A DNA stretch of 64,000 bases from Limnoperna fortunei (Eukaryota; Mollusca; Bivalvia; Mytilida; Modiolidae): positions 22,469,083-22,533,082 of the forward strand of contig OX104123.1 of the NCBI GenBank assembly GCA_944474755.1, read 5' to 3'. The notes below the pieces were generated by a model. It made no database searches, was not told the DNA's origin, and saw nothing but the letters and a program-made list of their open reading frames with translations. The position numbers and the translations under genes were made by a program. Positions 22,320 through 34,237 of this stretch are shown piece after piece (position 1 is the first letter of the stretch; every line of letters starts with the position of its first letter).

Positions 22320-22924
22320 TGCTAGCAGACAATATTTTTGTTTACAAAGGGGAATAATCGAAATGCACGTACGTACCAAAGGGCGATTGTAATAATAAAG
22401 TATATAGGGTGGACATTTCGGGTTAAAAATTCCATTTATTGTAACGTGTATACCGAGCCGAAACTGGGCTATGGTATGTAACCCCTGGGTACGAATCTGC
22501 TGTAAGTCAGATTGATCTGTGGAACCCTGTTTGAAATGCGATCCCAAACAACACTTTCCGCTTTTCAATAATTTAAATTCAACAACTTAAAAATGCTGCT
22601 GTTAAATAACTCCAAGCTTGATCGTGAACAGCACCCTTGCTTCTAACCACTTTTAAAATCGACAAAATCTCTTAAACAACCCTAATCAAATAACCTTGCT
22701 AAAAGACACAATCAAATAGCACTGGTACTCGAACGTCACCTAAGCACTATCGCCTATTGCACTTAAGCAATTAGAGCTATTCAGAACTACTTGTTTAGGC
22801 TGTACAGCTTCAACACTGTAATTCTAAATCAGTCGATCCGCAAAGATCGGTGGTCAAGAACAGAATGACGCAAAATACAGGGTTTCACGGCTTTTTATGG
22901 AACGCCATGACTGCCTTATGTATG
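22320..22924. other. No gene recognised
   Basis: The minus-strand open frame 22245-22568 only overlaps the start of the Tc1-like fragment. The remainder is unassigned. Confidence 0.4.
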
Positions 22925-23395
22925 AAAAGTTCTTTGTATGCGGTGCTTACTACTTTATATGTAGTCCTTTCGACTTTATATGCGGTGCTAATTTCTTTAT
23001 GTGCAGTGCTTACTTCTTTATATGCGGTGCTTACGACTTTATATGCGGTGCTAACTACTTTTTATGTGGTTCTTTAGACTTTATATGCGGTGCTAACTAC
23101 TTTATATGTGGTGCTTTTGACCTGATTTATTGACGACTTTATATGCGGTGCTTATGGCTTTATATGCGGTGCTTTCGACTATATATGCGGTGTTTACGTC
23201 TTTATATGGTGGTTACGACTTTATATGCGGTGCTTACGACTTTATATGTGGTGCTTACAAACGACTTTATATGCGGTGCTTACGACTTTATATGCGTTGC
23301 TTACAAACGACTTTATATATATGGTACTTACTTCTGTATATACAGTGCTTACGACTTTATATGCGGTGCTTACAACTTTATATGCGGTGGTTGGA
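22925..23395 (+). repeat. 21-bp minisatellite, left arm (about 22 units)
   Basis: Unit consensus ACTTTATATGCGGTGCTTACG, in plus orientation. Some units carry an extra CAAACG insert (about 23258 and 23305). Because 21 is divisible by three, all frames run through it, giving the spurious open frames at 22850-23535. The same unit recurs in opposite orientation at 28428-28715 and 34238-34285. Confidence 0.95.
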
Positions 23396-23712
23396 TGAAA
23401 TTGTATACGCTTCGTTGGTCATTTAAACGCGATAAACACGTGATTCTATTGATGTATTGCTTTCGTCATCATATGTTACACACTGGAATTGACTGGCGTT
23501 CGGGAAAAATTGTAATTGTCATTCTTAATTTTTAGTACTTATATTTATAATTGCTGTGAGGCAAAGATTTCAGACGTTAAAGGAATAAACGTTATGTGTA
23601 TTATTGTAATAATTTACTAAAATTTAAATAAGTGAGCCATTTGTTGAATGTTTTTGGATATTCCGGCTAAAGAAACAATAGTCATAAATTTCTTATTCTT
23701 TGTGTTTGTTTA
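23396..23712 (+). repeat. Non-repeated part of the left inverted arm
   Basis: Aligns in reverse complement with 28100-28430: matching blocks include GTATACGCTTCGTTGGTC, CGATAAACACGTGATTCTAT, GGATATTCCGGCT and AAATTTCTTATTCTTT. Together with the 21-bp array it makes an arm of roughly 0.8 kb. No coding frame. Confidence 0.9.
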
Positions 23713-26700
23713 TGAGTGGGAGGACAACGTATTGAAAGACAAGGGGAGAGGGTAAGGAGGAATAAAGGGCAGGAAAAAGGAGCAAAGGGATTGAAAAGGA
23801 GCAACGAGGAGAAAGGGGGAGGGAGAAAGGAAAAAGGTAAGAAATACATGTATAAAAAGGCAGAACCAGTACAAATATACCCTTTAATTTGTACCTGAAA
23901 ACCATTTAAAAGTGCAAATTCGTTGATTTTATTGAAAAAGGCTAAAACTATTTATAGAAAACTCCAGAACATAAATTAAGTGCATCATTAATGATGCGAG
24001 TTTTTACTAGGCTACGTGGATACTAAGTTTTTCTAAGCGCAAATCTCTCCCCTCTACATTCCGTTATCCCCTGTTAACTACGTATCCGTCATATGTCGTC
24101 TGTCCGTTGTAAACTCTTTAAACAATATTCTTCTCTGACACCACTCTTGGCTAATCCAATATTTTGTTTCCAAACATGGTAACAGTCATCCTTATGGTAC
24201 CTAGCAGGGTGTTGATCCATGCATGTACAAACATACTAATCAAAGTAAAGTTTGCAAAACTGGTAATGTTTCCTTCATGTAGGACATAATCCCGTAATAC
24301 CAGTACATTATAAAAGCAAATTCTTTTACACTGAAAATTTTGTAAAAAATTCCTATCAGTCAAGCTATATTCATAATTACACTTGTCGAAATATCCTCAT
24401 TTCTACACATGGAAAGCCTGTAATGCTGACTTGATTTAAACCTCAGTTTAATTTACATGAAAATCACACAATTTTTTTTTTTAATTTCCTTATACTTTAA
24501 TAAAGTTTTCATTCAGCACTAAAACTTGTAAATAGTAGACATCTGATCTGGCACTATTTCTACATGATTTGTGCTAAATAATGTCTGGGGATATGCTTCA
24601 CAGTGGGGGCCATCTTGGATTTAGGATCTGCGCCAAAATCTTAAAATTTGTAGAGAACAATTTCGGGTACATTTCTACAATATCACAATTCAATTTTCAC
24701 TCAGATTTCTAAGCATTTCAATGAATACAAATTTGTAAAGTGGCAGAAAACTACCCTAATATCAGTTCTTCATAGTGTGATTGAATTTAGTGAAATAGTT
24801 TCTTAAAACCAGCTGTTTGTTCTTATTGCCTCTGGGGTTCTATGTTTCCCTATTGTGACCATTTTGCTGTTAGCATCAGCACCAAAATCTGTGATACTTT
24901 GTAATGGACCATATGATTTACATTTCTATACAACAATACAATACAATACTATAGAGGTTTGTTAAATTGACATTTGCAACCCAGACAGCCGTATTGAATA
25001 CTGGAGGAAACAATTTGTTTAAGTACCCATGAATGAACATTTCCAACAAGCTGGATTCTAATATGTCAAGTGGTTTTTAAAGTACACATTAAAAAATGCA
25101 AGACAAGTTGGACTGGACTCATCTATAGGACAATTTACTTTTAAGATGAAAGTAGTCAGTCCATCGGGTATGCCTGAGAGTTCGGCCCGACTACTTAGAC
25201 AATTCAGACCGTCTTAGAGAACCGTCTAAGAAAATAAAAACCAGTGCAAAAGCAACCACTATACATGTACATGGTGTATAATAATATAATAACAACAAAA
25301 TAAATTCTATTAAATTATAAAAGCACAAAGTAAGAACTACAGTAAGTGCTTTTTGTTATAGTTGGTTATAAAGTTTAAAACAATTAGCATGGCAAAAGGT
25401 GTAGAAGAATGGCAGTTTTCTTTTCTTGGCTTTTTGTTGCCAACTTTATTAAATCATCATTATTAACTGATAAAATTAAGCTGTCGATTGCCAATTATTA
25501 GTTTTTATTAACAGACATAAACTGGCTGAGATATATTCATAAACGGTCTGAATTGACTTTGTAGGCGGTCCGTAATGTCTTCCTATATTCGTCGAGATGT
25601 CTTATATTTGTGTTGGTAGAAGAAGACTGAAATGAGGACAATTTACGACCAACGTAGATGGACGCTCAGTGAAGGGAATTGATCAAATGCTCCTCACGTG
25701 TCAAAAATCTAAAAATTAATAGCTAATATCAGTCAAGTTTCAAATGTATTTTTTAAGTACAACTCCTGTATTTACGCGCATTTTAGATACCTATACGCGA
25801 GGGAACTGTTTTACATTATTTTTTACTTTGTACATATTTCTTATGGATTCGCAATCTAATAAAAATACGTCTATAATTAGCTCCCCCTTTTTGTAAAGAT
25901 CGCTTGCTATGGGAGCAAGTCCGAAGTTTTGTGATATTTCCCTGAAGTAGTTATGGCCATTAAATTACGATTTTTGAGAAAATTGTCAGTTTTTAGAGAT
26001 AACTTGAAAACTATAACTGAAATTGATATTGTGAATTGCAAAATGATCAGCAAGACAATGTAAATCACTAAGTTGGTCCAAAATTGTCTGAAAAATTCTT
26101 ACAAGAGTTATTGCCCGTTAATGAATTTTTTTATTAATTGTTTAGTCTTTGCCATGTAACGTAAAAGCTAAAATAATTAGAGTGAAACTGTATATTGCAA
26201 AGATGATCATCAAGACAAGTCCTACAAATAACCACGACGTCTCCCTTCAGGAGTTTTGCCCTTTAATAACAATTTTGTTATGCAAATGTCAGATTTAAAA
26301 CAATTACAGCTAGAGTTAAACTGTAATATACATAATTTCTGTTACAGCAGCAAATAATCCTTTTTACATTCCATTTACAAGCACCATTTTTTTTTAGTCT
26401 AAATTATCTTTTTAGCCTATCAGAACATGAGAATTTTTATGTTGCTGCGGTAGTTAAGAAAAAAGTTCGAGATTTGAATTGAGAAATCTAGGCCTGAACA
26501 TGAATGAATTTTTTTACTACTTAAAATTTTACCTTAAATGTAAAACTATTAAATGCTGCTTGTAACCTTTAGTGTTAATCTTACATGCACAAGTTCTCTA
26601 AAAGTTTTAAAATATAAGGTTGTCTTCTTGTTAAAGAATTACTAACATGCTTATTCAAACTACACAGTTAACGACCATTGCAACATTGATTGTAAGAAAT

Positions 26701-26713
26701 ACAATATATTTTT
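23713..26713. other. Spacer of the inverted-repeat pair, left part
   Basis: Begins with a purine-rich run (23716-23850). Between 24090 and 26400 lie degenerate blocks of the family seen at 14820-15560 (AGTTATTGCCC, GTGAAACTGTATATTGCAAA, GATGATCA-CAAGAC) and a GGCCATCTTGGATTT block like the 166-bp unit. No transposase or other gene was recognised. Confidence 0.5.
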
Positions 26714-26726
26714 TTCTGGGGTTTGA

Positions 26727-27243
26727 TTGATTGATTGATTGATTAATGGTGTTTAACGCCCGAGCAGCAATATTTCAGCTATATTCAGGCGATGAACATG
26801 AAATGGATGATAAAATGAACATGAAATGATGATGAATGAAAATGGGATGGGACACAAGGAAAAAATAGGGGTAACGGATTTTAGATTGCCACTGGCAAAT
26901 GGGAGGATGGATAGGGTCGGGCAATTTAGCCTCCTGTAGCGGGATCGAAATCCCTACTCATAGCGAATACTACAGCAGCGTTCTTTAACGTGCAAGGAAC
27001 GTGGCATTTTTCCCAACACGGTGCACTAATATGGTTTGCGGTCAGGTTTTCCGTATTATGGCCTGACAACCCCAGCTTGCCAGGGGTACCCCATTCAACC
27101 ACCTGGGGCACACATCCCAGTCGGTCTTTAGGCAAACCGACCTGACACGCCGGTCAGGGTACTGAGCGCTATTTAGTCGCCTTTTACGACAAGCTAGCGC
27201 GACTGCGGTCTATTCTTTTAGCCACCCGGATCCCGCACGGGGC
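26727..27243 (-). mobile_element. SINE family A, full-length, with target duplication
   Basis: Minus-strand head GCCCCGTGCGGGATCCGGGT followed by GGCTAAAAGAATAGACCGC; body and tail as at 43705-44179; (GATT)n tail at 26727 on plus. Flanked by TTCTGGGGTTTGA (26714-26726) and TTCTGGGTTTGA (27244-27255), a target duplication with one base difference. The open frame 26926-27135 is the same non-functional frame seen in the 43813-44022 copy. Confidence 0.9.
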
Positions 27244-28099
27244 TTCTGGGTTTGAGAGGGAGAAGTGTAAAGAGGGGGAGAAAGGATCAGAGGGAAGGGA
27301 AAAAGGTACCCCCTGTTCACCCCCTCGTTTATGTGTGAAAATAGAAATAAATTGTATAAATGTCATAAATCGACGTATCTTTATTGGTGTTTAAGGTTTT
27401 TTGGGGGGAGGGGGAGTAAGCCGGACAACCCGGTGAAAAAACCCCGAACTTCGACAGGAATGCTGGCAATTCTTATTAGGATTGTATCGGGTCGAGCACA
27501 CCCCACCGCAATACAAAATTCAAACCCACAACCTTAGTATTGACAGGCACGTGATCAATAGTAGATGATTCATTAACTTAACCACCCGGCCACGAAGGCC
27601 CCGTGACCGGGATGCGAACATGTACAACATTGAACACACGTTCTACTCTCTTAATAAAAGTCATATTTGTCTTTAATTAATGCAAACCAAAAAATGAGAT
27701 GAAAAGCATTTATTTACTTTTACGTATTCCTAACAATGTTAACACTAAACTATGTTTATTTGCTTTTAATGAACAATTCAGATAATACTTTCTGCATATA
27801 TACAAACGAAGATACTGTTGTACCAAATAACCTGGCAAGACAATATTGTGATCACCAACACATTATTTTTAATATTATTTGTCATAAATGTCCTAAAGTA
27901 TGCTTGTAACACTCATAAAACAAATTAAATTCGAGTCAACGGTGATAGTATGTAAAGTTTTTTTTCTTGTCAGTGGAATACAACAACTTGTTAAAATATG
28001 GCGCAGCGTCACTGCTGCCAGTTCAAAATCACATGCTGAGCCAGATTGCTTTACTTCAAATAGGCAACTGAAAAAAAATCTATTTTATACAATTTATTT
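27244..28099. other. Spacer of the inverted-repeat pair, right part
   Basis: Apart from the SINE C copy at 27384-27604 only AT-rich sequence is seen. The open frame 27900-28148 runs into the right arm and has no recognisable motif. Confidence 0.45.
27384..27604 (-). mobile_element. SINE family C, degenerate copy
   Basis: On minus: GGGGCCTTCGTGGCCGGGTGG, then TTAATGAATCATCTACTATTG, GATCACGTG, GTCAATACTAAGGTTG, GGGTTTGAATTTTG (B-box position), and CGGCTTACTCCCC near the end. It lacks the AAAC tail. Confidence 0.8.
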
Positions 28100-28715
28100 T
28101 TTGTTTTCAAACATAAAGAATAAGAAATTTCTGTCTATTGTTCCTTAAGCCGGAATATCCAAAAGCAGCCAACAAATCGCTCAATTATTTAACTTAGTAA
28201 ATTATAACAATAGGACACAGCGTTTATTCCTTTGACTGCTGAAATCTTCGACTCGCATCAATAATAAACATATGAGTAATACAAATTATGACGGACAATT
28301 ACAATTCTTCCCGAAAGCCAGTTATTTCCAGTTTGTAACATATGAAGAAAGCAATGGATATATATAGAATCACGTGTTTATCGCGTTTACAGGTAACGAC
28401 CAACGAAGCGTATACAATTTCATCTAACTACCGCATATAAAGTCGTAAGCCCGCATATAAAGAAGTAAGCACTACATATAAAGTCGTCAGTAAGCACCGC
28501 ATATAAAATCGTAACCACCGCATATAAAGTAGTAAGCACGGCTTATAAAGTAATAAGCACCGCATATAAAGTCGTAACCACCGCATATAAAGTCGTAAGC
28601 ACCCTATATAAAGTCGAAAGCACCACATATAAAGTCGTAAGCACCGCATATGAAGTCGAAAGCACCACATATAAAGTAGTAAGCACCGAATATAAAGAAA
28701 TTAGCACCGCATATA
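28100..28715 (-). repeat. Right inverted arm: non-repeated part plus 21-bp array
   Basis: 28100-28430 is the reverse complement of 23396-23712. 28431-28715 holds about 14 units of the 21-bp repeat in minus orientation (CGTAAGCACCGCATATAAAGT on plus). The array is interrupted at 28716 by the DNA transposon and resumes at 34238 for a little over two units. Confidence 0.92.
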
Positions 28716-28962
28716 CAGTCATTCTCAAAAATATGGCTCATTTCCGAAAAAAGGATGTCCTTTCCACTTTATTTTTTACCAAGTTCTTTTCATAGCGTAT
28801 AGCAGCATAAAATAGTGAAATTTATCAACACTATATACCCTTTTCGGAAATAACTAAATAAATACAATTATTTGTAGTATCGTAAACATTAATTTTAGCT
28901 CATCTTTTTAGCATTTTCAGAGAAATACCGTGTCAGTTTTAAATTGTTTTAATTACGACTGA

Positions 28963-29130
28963 CAGTGTTTTGAAAATAAAGTGATTTCCGCTATAAAACG
29001 TTCACATTTAGATAGCCTTGGTGTAGATTTTTCACTAGAATTATTTAAAAAATACAAAGAGGATGATTATGCTACATTTTTAGAGGAAGTGGTGTCCTCT
29101 TATTCTTTTAACATGCGTTACTGTAGATAA
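28963..29130 (+). other. Short open frame inside the DNA transposon
   Basis: 56 codons between a stop at 28960 and the stop at 29128, reading HLDSLGVDFSLELFKKYKED in its middle. The composition looks protein-like, and no start codon of its own precedes it, so it could be a 5' exon or a captured fragment. I do not recognise it. Confidence 0.25.
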
Positions 29131-29298
29131 AATTTATTATTTGCAAATGACTACAATATCTTCTGTAGCTTATATGTGTGGTATTCCACCCACAAGATGT
29201 CACTATTTTGATAAATAAATAATTTTAAAAGACTTAGATAGTTTTATCGAAAACAAATATGTAAAATGAATTTAAAGCTCTTGTCGCCGTTAAGAATT

Positions 29299-30356
29299 TA
29301 ACATCCGTGATCAATATGTTAACGGTTTTTAAAACAATTCTGCAGAATTTTCGAAACGCATTATATGAGTCGACACTATTTCTGTTAAAGAAAATACATG
29401 TTAGCAAAAAAATAAACGAAACTGTTCAATTATCAAAAATAAAGTACAAAAAAAGTTAACTTCCGTGGTCGTTAACAAGCGATACAAAAAAGACGGAACA
29501 TAAAGGCCAATACTGCATTGTTACCGGAATTTATTTTGACGTTTTATTATGACGTCACCAGCGACCATGAAGTTATGTTAAGACGACAAAGTGTATCATT
29601 GGAAAATTGATCGAAAATAAAGGTGAGTTATCTAAATTAGAACAGTTTGATTTTTTCCATTGTCCATTCTGTTGTTAACATCCTCCAAATAATGTTATAC
29701 ATTAAAATATGTAATTGCTCTTGTATTGTTTTGATTATTATAGAAAAATAATATGCTCCTGAGCGAGAGGAAAACAATAAACACATTAGTGACAATGCTT
29801 TAACAAAGATGTAACGGGTGTTAAAATGGTAACGGAAATTAAAACAAAATTTGACAAAGGCGTTTATGCATATAAATTACCATCCAGTTCACTTGAAACA
29901 AGACTGGCATAGGCCTATATTTTTGAAAAGCGCTTTCAATTCTTCCTGTCTTTCATTTGATCTTAGATTTCCTAAAATAATACATGATTTTTACTTTTTA
30001 AATTTAGCCCTCATTATTCAAATAGAAAACAAACAAAACAAATACACGCAGAAACACACATCATTATTTTTAATACACATCGTATTATGTGAACGACATT
30101 GTTTTAGCAGTTGAACACACACGTAATTTTCGATGAATCTAGCATTACATTTGTATACTTCACTCGGTAACGGAAGTTAAAGCTATACTTAAACTAAGGG
30201 AATAAATTATGTTATGTATTCACAAAAAATACTAATAAAAATATATATAAGCATTGCTTTATTGACAAATGAAACGAAAATTTACTAAATGAATATCCAA
30301 AAGGCAGATATTTAAAGCACCTGTATTCAAATATTTAAATTTATAACGGAAGTTAT
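29299..30356. promoter_or_regulatory. TAACGGAAGTTA-type motif cluster, left side
   Basis: GTAACGGAAATTA (29829), GTAACGGAAGTTAA (30167) and ATAACGGAAGTTAT (30343) lie upstream of the transposase in one orientation. TTAACATCCGTG (29298) and GTTAACTTCCGTGG (29455) lie further out in the other. The counterparts GTTAACATCCGTTACA (33317) and GTTAACTTCCGTTACA (33668) lie beyond the 3' end of the gene. Subterminal repeats of this kind often bind transposase; here that is inference. Confidence 0.4.
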
Positions 30357-30809
30357 GTTTTTCAAATTAATGCTGATTAATAATGAATTGTACAAATTTT
30401 ACATATTATTATTGTAAAATGGTGATGCATAAAATAAATCTTGTACTCTTTCGCAGCTGACAACCCTGATATTTTTGTTGTAGATACTTTAGAGACGGAT
30501 AATTTAACTTTTTAAGGAAAGGGGGGCTATGGATTTTTACTGTGAATTATAATTTTATTCTTGCCAGTTTTGAAAAATCAAAAAAAAAATTTAATTGACG
30601 AACAATACATATTTATTTACATTTTTGGAATCAAATTATTTATTTTCAAATTTTGAAATCAAATTATTCTTTCGAAACAATCCATAGCCCCTCCCCCTGG
30701 CCCCATAAAGTTATATTCGAGCCCAACATTAAAAATATAAAACCAATGGAAAAAACCTATTACATACAGATCAGGAGAATATTCATTTTTGTTCTTTATG
30801 TATTTCCAG

Positions 30810-33299
30810 ATGCCGCTTAGTAGAGCTGAAATTCAAAAACGCTACAGAGAAAAGAAAAAACGTACAGAGGGAGAGAATTATCTAAAAGCAGAACGGGAAA
30901 GAAAGAAAAAATACTACATCCCGGTAGAAAACCTGTCAAAGGATGAACTGGCTAAAAGACGATCGCAAACCCTGAATAGAGTGAAAAGGTTCCTGAAGAA
31001 AAAGAAAGAAATCCAGTCAACAGAACTAGATTCCCCAATTACCAACAACACAAGAAGCAAAGCAAGTAAATCTTCAACAACGTTCTCAGTAAGGTTAGAC
31101 TTTGGAAGCCGCAAGAAAGGTGCGTCTATAAGGAAAAGACATAAGACAGCTTTACGCCAGGCATATAGAAAAATAAAAGATCTCAAATTACAAAATGATA
31201 CTCTTGTGAAACAAAAGAACAGGAATGCAAAAAGAATGCAGAGACTTCGTAAGACAAAGCTAAGAACGGAAGAGATACGAAATCCAAAATTGGCTCAAGC
31301 GAATGAACGATCAGTACCAGATACCCCAAAACCAAAGACCAATGAATTTATGAGGCGACATGGTTTAAATCCAGATGAACACAAAGAAGTTCGAAAAGAA
31401 CTTTTATTTTCAAATGTTCTAGTATAAGGCATAAGGGTCGGTATAAAAGATGGAACAAGAAAAAGACATAAGTTAGGTAAACAACACATCATATCAGGAA
31501 AAGTCATTAGATCTAACCGTTTTTCTAGTAAGTTGAGTCGCTCACTAGGAGTTACCAGAAAGTTGATAAGAAGGAGTGTTTCTAGGGGTATGAACGCTCA
31601 AGTCAATGCAAAGACAAACTTTGTTAGGTCAAAAGTAAGAAGTTTCCTTCTTCGTGAGGACAATTGCACTTTACTGCCGGGAAAAAAAGATGTCAAAAAA
31701 GTGGGAGATCAAACTGAGCAAAAGAGAGTTTTATCAGATTATTTACATAACTTGTTTATTAAATTCAAGCTAGAATATCCAGATTTAAAGATAAGTAGAG
31801 CTACATTTTGTCGTTTAAGGCCAGAGTACGTACTTACTGCAAATTTTTGCAGTAGAGCCACTTGCCTTTGTTCCCGACATCTGAACACCGCATTGAAACT
31901 GAAAGCACTAAAGAACTGTGGTGCTGCTGTCAATGTAAACCCTGATTGTTTTATAGAACAGTATCAAGACGAAGTTAAGATTGGAGAACTCTTTGATGGA
32001 ATAAAAAAGTCTGAAATAACTTTCAGTGAATGGAAAAAAGTACAAGACAATGGCAAGTTTCGATGTCGACAGGTGCAAACAGTCGTTACAATGGAAATAT
32101 TCAAAGATATTTTTCAGAAGGAAATATCTGAATTCAGATCTCACGTTGAAAGAGTTAAGAATCAATACTCAGAGATGAAAGGTCAAATTTTGGTTTGGAT
32201 GGATTTCGCTTCCGTTGACGAAGTGCAATCTGCATATTGGAACAATTCGATGGTTACGTTACATACACACGTTGTTTACTTTCCCAAGTCATTTCAACAA
32301 ACACATCAAAGTATTGTTGGTATTTCTGAAAGCCTTTCTCATAATGCTTCATCCGTATTTGCCATGTTGAGGAAACTTGTACCCTTACTCAAACAAATGT
32401 ATCCGTCGTTAACAACAATACACTATTTAACCGATTCACCGACCTCTCAATATAGAAACAAAACCATGTTTTACTTACTTGCTCATCATCAGGAAATATT
32501 TAATGACACACGAGCGACATGGGATTTCTTAGAAGCTGGCCACGGGAAAGGCCCCTGTGATAGCCTGGGCGCAAGTGTTAAGAGGTCGGCAGACATGGAC
32601 ATCAAACAAGGCAAATGAGTTATCCAAACAGCAGAGGACTTTTATGCATGGACTGTAAACCTAACATCAAGCTGCGTTAAGTACTTCTATGTTTCAAATC
32701 AAGATGTTGAAGACTGTTCTCAATACATAGTCTGTCTCATCAGAAATTCTAGCAGTGCCGGCACTATGAAAATACATTCAGTTTGTCCGACAAGTCCTGA
32801 ATTTGTGATGGTTAGACACATGTCTTGTCACTGTCAAGGGTGTAATAATATATCTCCAGAAAAGACGTGCGAGGGGTGGAATACATACAGGATTACCAAA
32901 GCCGCTGAACATCAAACTACCGAGTCAGATACAGATGTCGATAACAATATGACTGTTGAAAGTGACAATAATTATCAAAAGGCCACTTGGCAAAAAGTTG
33001 AAGTCGGTGAAGCTGACTTTGTAGCGGCAGTGTATGAAGGATCTTGGTACATAGGCAAAGTTACTTCTGTTGATGATGATGATGAAGTACAGATTATATT
33101 CATGGAACAATGCCCAGGGAAAATCTCTGGAATATATAGGTGGCCTAGTACGCCTGATGAAATCTGGGTATCAACCGCAGCTGTATTGAAATTAATACCT
33201 GAACCGTTGCCCAATGGAAGAAGTAAACGCATGTTTAGAGTAGCAGAAACAGAGCGTGATGCCATAGAATCAAAATTTAAAGAATGGAATAAACAATAA
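30810..33299 (+). pseudogene. Transposase of the DNA transposon, two in-frame stops
   Basis: One frame throughout, broken only by TAA (31425-31427) and TGA (32616-32618). ATG at 30810 directly follows a splice-acceptor-like TATTTCCAG, so a 5' non-coding exon is likely; earlier and non-ATG starts were not chosen. Order: a basic region (MPLSRAEIQKRYREKKKRTE, residues 1-20; KRFLKKKKE; coiled Lys/Arg-rich part to about residue 170), a zinc-like Cys/His cluster (CSRATCLCSRHLN), then DDE-type motifs: LVWMDFASVDEVQSAYW, IHYLTDSPTSQYRNK and WDFLEAGHGKGPCDSLGASV. The C-terminus has a Cys cluster (CHCQGC) and a WYIGKV-containing SH3/Tudor-like segment. The HGKG-x-x-D-x-x-G block recurs in many uncharacterised animal proteins. 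Both stops are likely decay, though the copy is otherwise intact. Confidence 0.8.
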
Positions 33300-34222
33300 T
33301 GCTTTAAAGTTAATATGTTAACATCCGTTACAGATACTTTGTGTACTTAAGACTGTTTACTGTTTGCTAGATTTTAAATTGTTTTGAATTCTACGTTTAT
33401 TTTATGGAAATACATTAAATTTAAATTCATGTGTGTTCCAAAAATCTGTCTTTCATGCAAAATTTGGGCTTGTAATATAAATATTAACGGTTCCTTTATG
33501 AATATTAGGTAATTGGTTATATTAATAAATTTAAAAGATGACAGGAGCAGCTTTATTAAAAAATAAATGATAATTTTTTTAAATTAGGCGATACCCGTGG
33601 ACATTGAAAGTTGTATTTTGATATAAAAATTTGGTTTGACGTTGAACATGGTTTCCCGTTAACGCAGTTAACTTCCGTTACAAATAGTCTGTTGTCAAAA
33701 TTAAATCATCTGTTTAATACAAAGTTACTAATGGTTTACTTTTCATGTGTTTCTAGTTTTGCAGATATGGTAGACAAGCTAGAGCAATCTATAGGATTAC
33801 TGGTCTTGCTTGTTTCTTTTTGGAATAAAACTTAAGTGACAAATATTTTTTATTTCTACTGAGCATTTTGTCATTTAGTCATTGAATACCAACGTCACGC
33901 ACAGAAATTACTGTAGCAGTGTAATCCTGTGATTGGTCTGCCCATAATACATGTATGCATGAAATAAGCATAGATCGTTGGGATATTAGAGTTAATACGC
34001 TAAAATTTACCAACTTAAAATGCTGATTGTGCGATTAACAGGCGTTACCATTTATTTTAGCTGTGTATTTCCAATTGGAGTTCACAAAAATTCAGAAGAC
34101 ATTTGTGGAGGACAATTTTTGAAAAATATTCCAGAAACTTCAAACTTTAAGACAACAGCAATTTCAGATGTTTCTTTGAAGTTCTATTTTTTTAACATGT
34201 TTGTTTTGAGAATGGGTCGTTA
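33300..34222. other. 3' non-coding part of the DNA transposon
   Basis: Holds the inverted-orientation motif copies at 33317 and 33668 and an AATAAA at 33823-33828 that could serve for polyadenylation. Frames 33611-33835 and 34020-34310 have no recognisable motif. Confidence 0.5.
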
Positions 34223-34237
34223 TTTTGAGAATGACTG

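Larger units (their letters stand above)
28716..34237 (+). mobile_element. 5.5-kb DNA transposon with DDE-type transposase (possibly Sola-like)
   Basis: Left end CAGTCATTCTCAAAA (28716-28730) and right end TTTTGAGAATGACTG (34223-34237) are perfect 15-bp inverted repeats; weaker similarity continues for about 20 more bases (GGCTCATT / GACCCATT). A 4-bp TATA duplication flanks it. Inside on plus is one long transposase frame (30810-33299) with two stops. Several copies of a TAACGGAAGTTA-type motif flank that frame. A 4-bp duplication and a large single transposase fit the Sola superfamily, but Academ and Chapaev-type elements also need to be excluded. It inserted after the minisatellite arm formed. 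Confidence 0.85.

Noticed and set aside
22850..23535. Open frames of 75-130 codons rich in YAVLTTLYAVL / FICGAYDFICG
   Set aside because: They are translations of the 21-bp tandem unit, which is divisible by three and so stays open in several frames; same for 28428-28728.
26926..27135. 69-codon frame with a matching frame at 43813-44022
   Set aside because: Conserved only because both lie in SINE A copies; no start context or protein features.
31533..32618. Separate gene starting at 31533
   Set aside because: The first codon there is TTG and the same frame continues upstream to ATG 30810 through one stop; it is one interrupted transposase.
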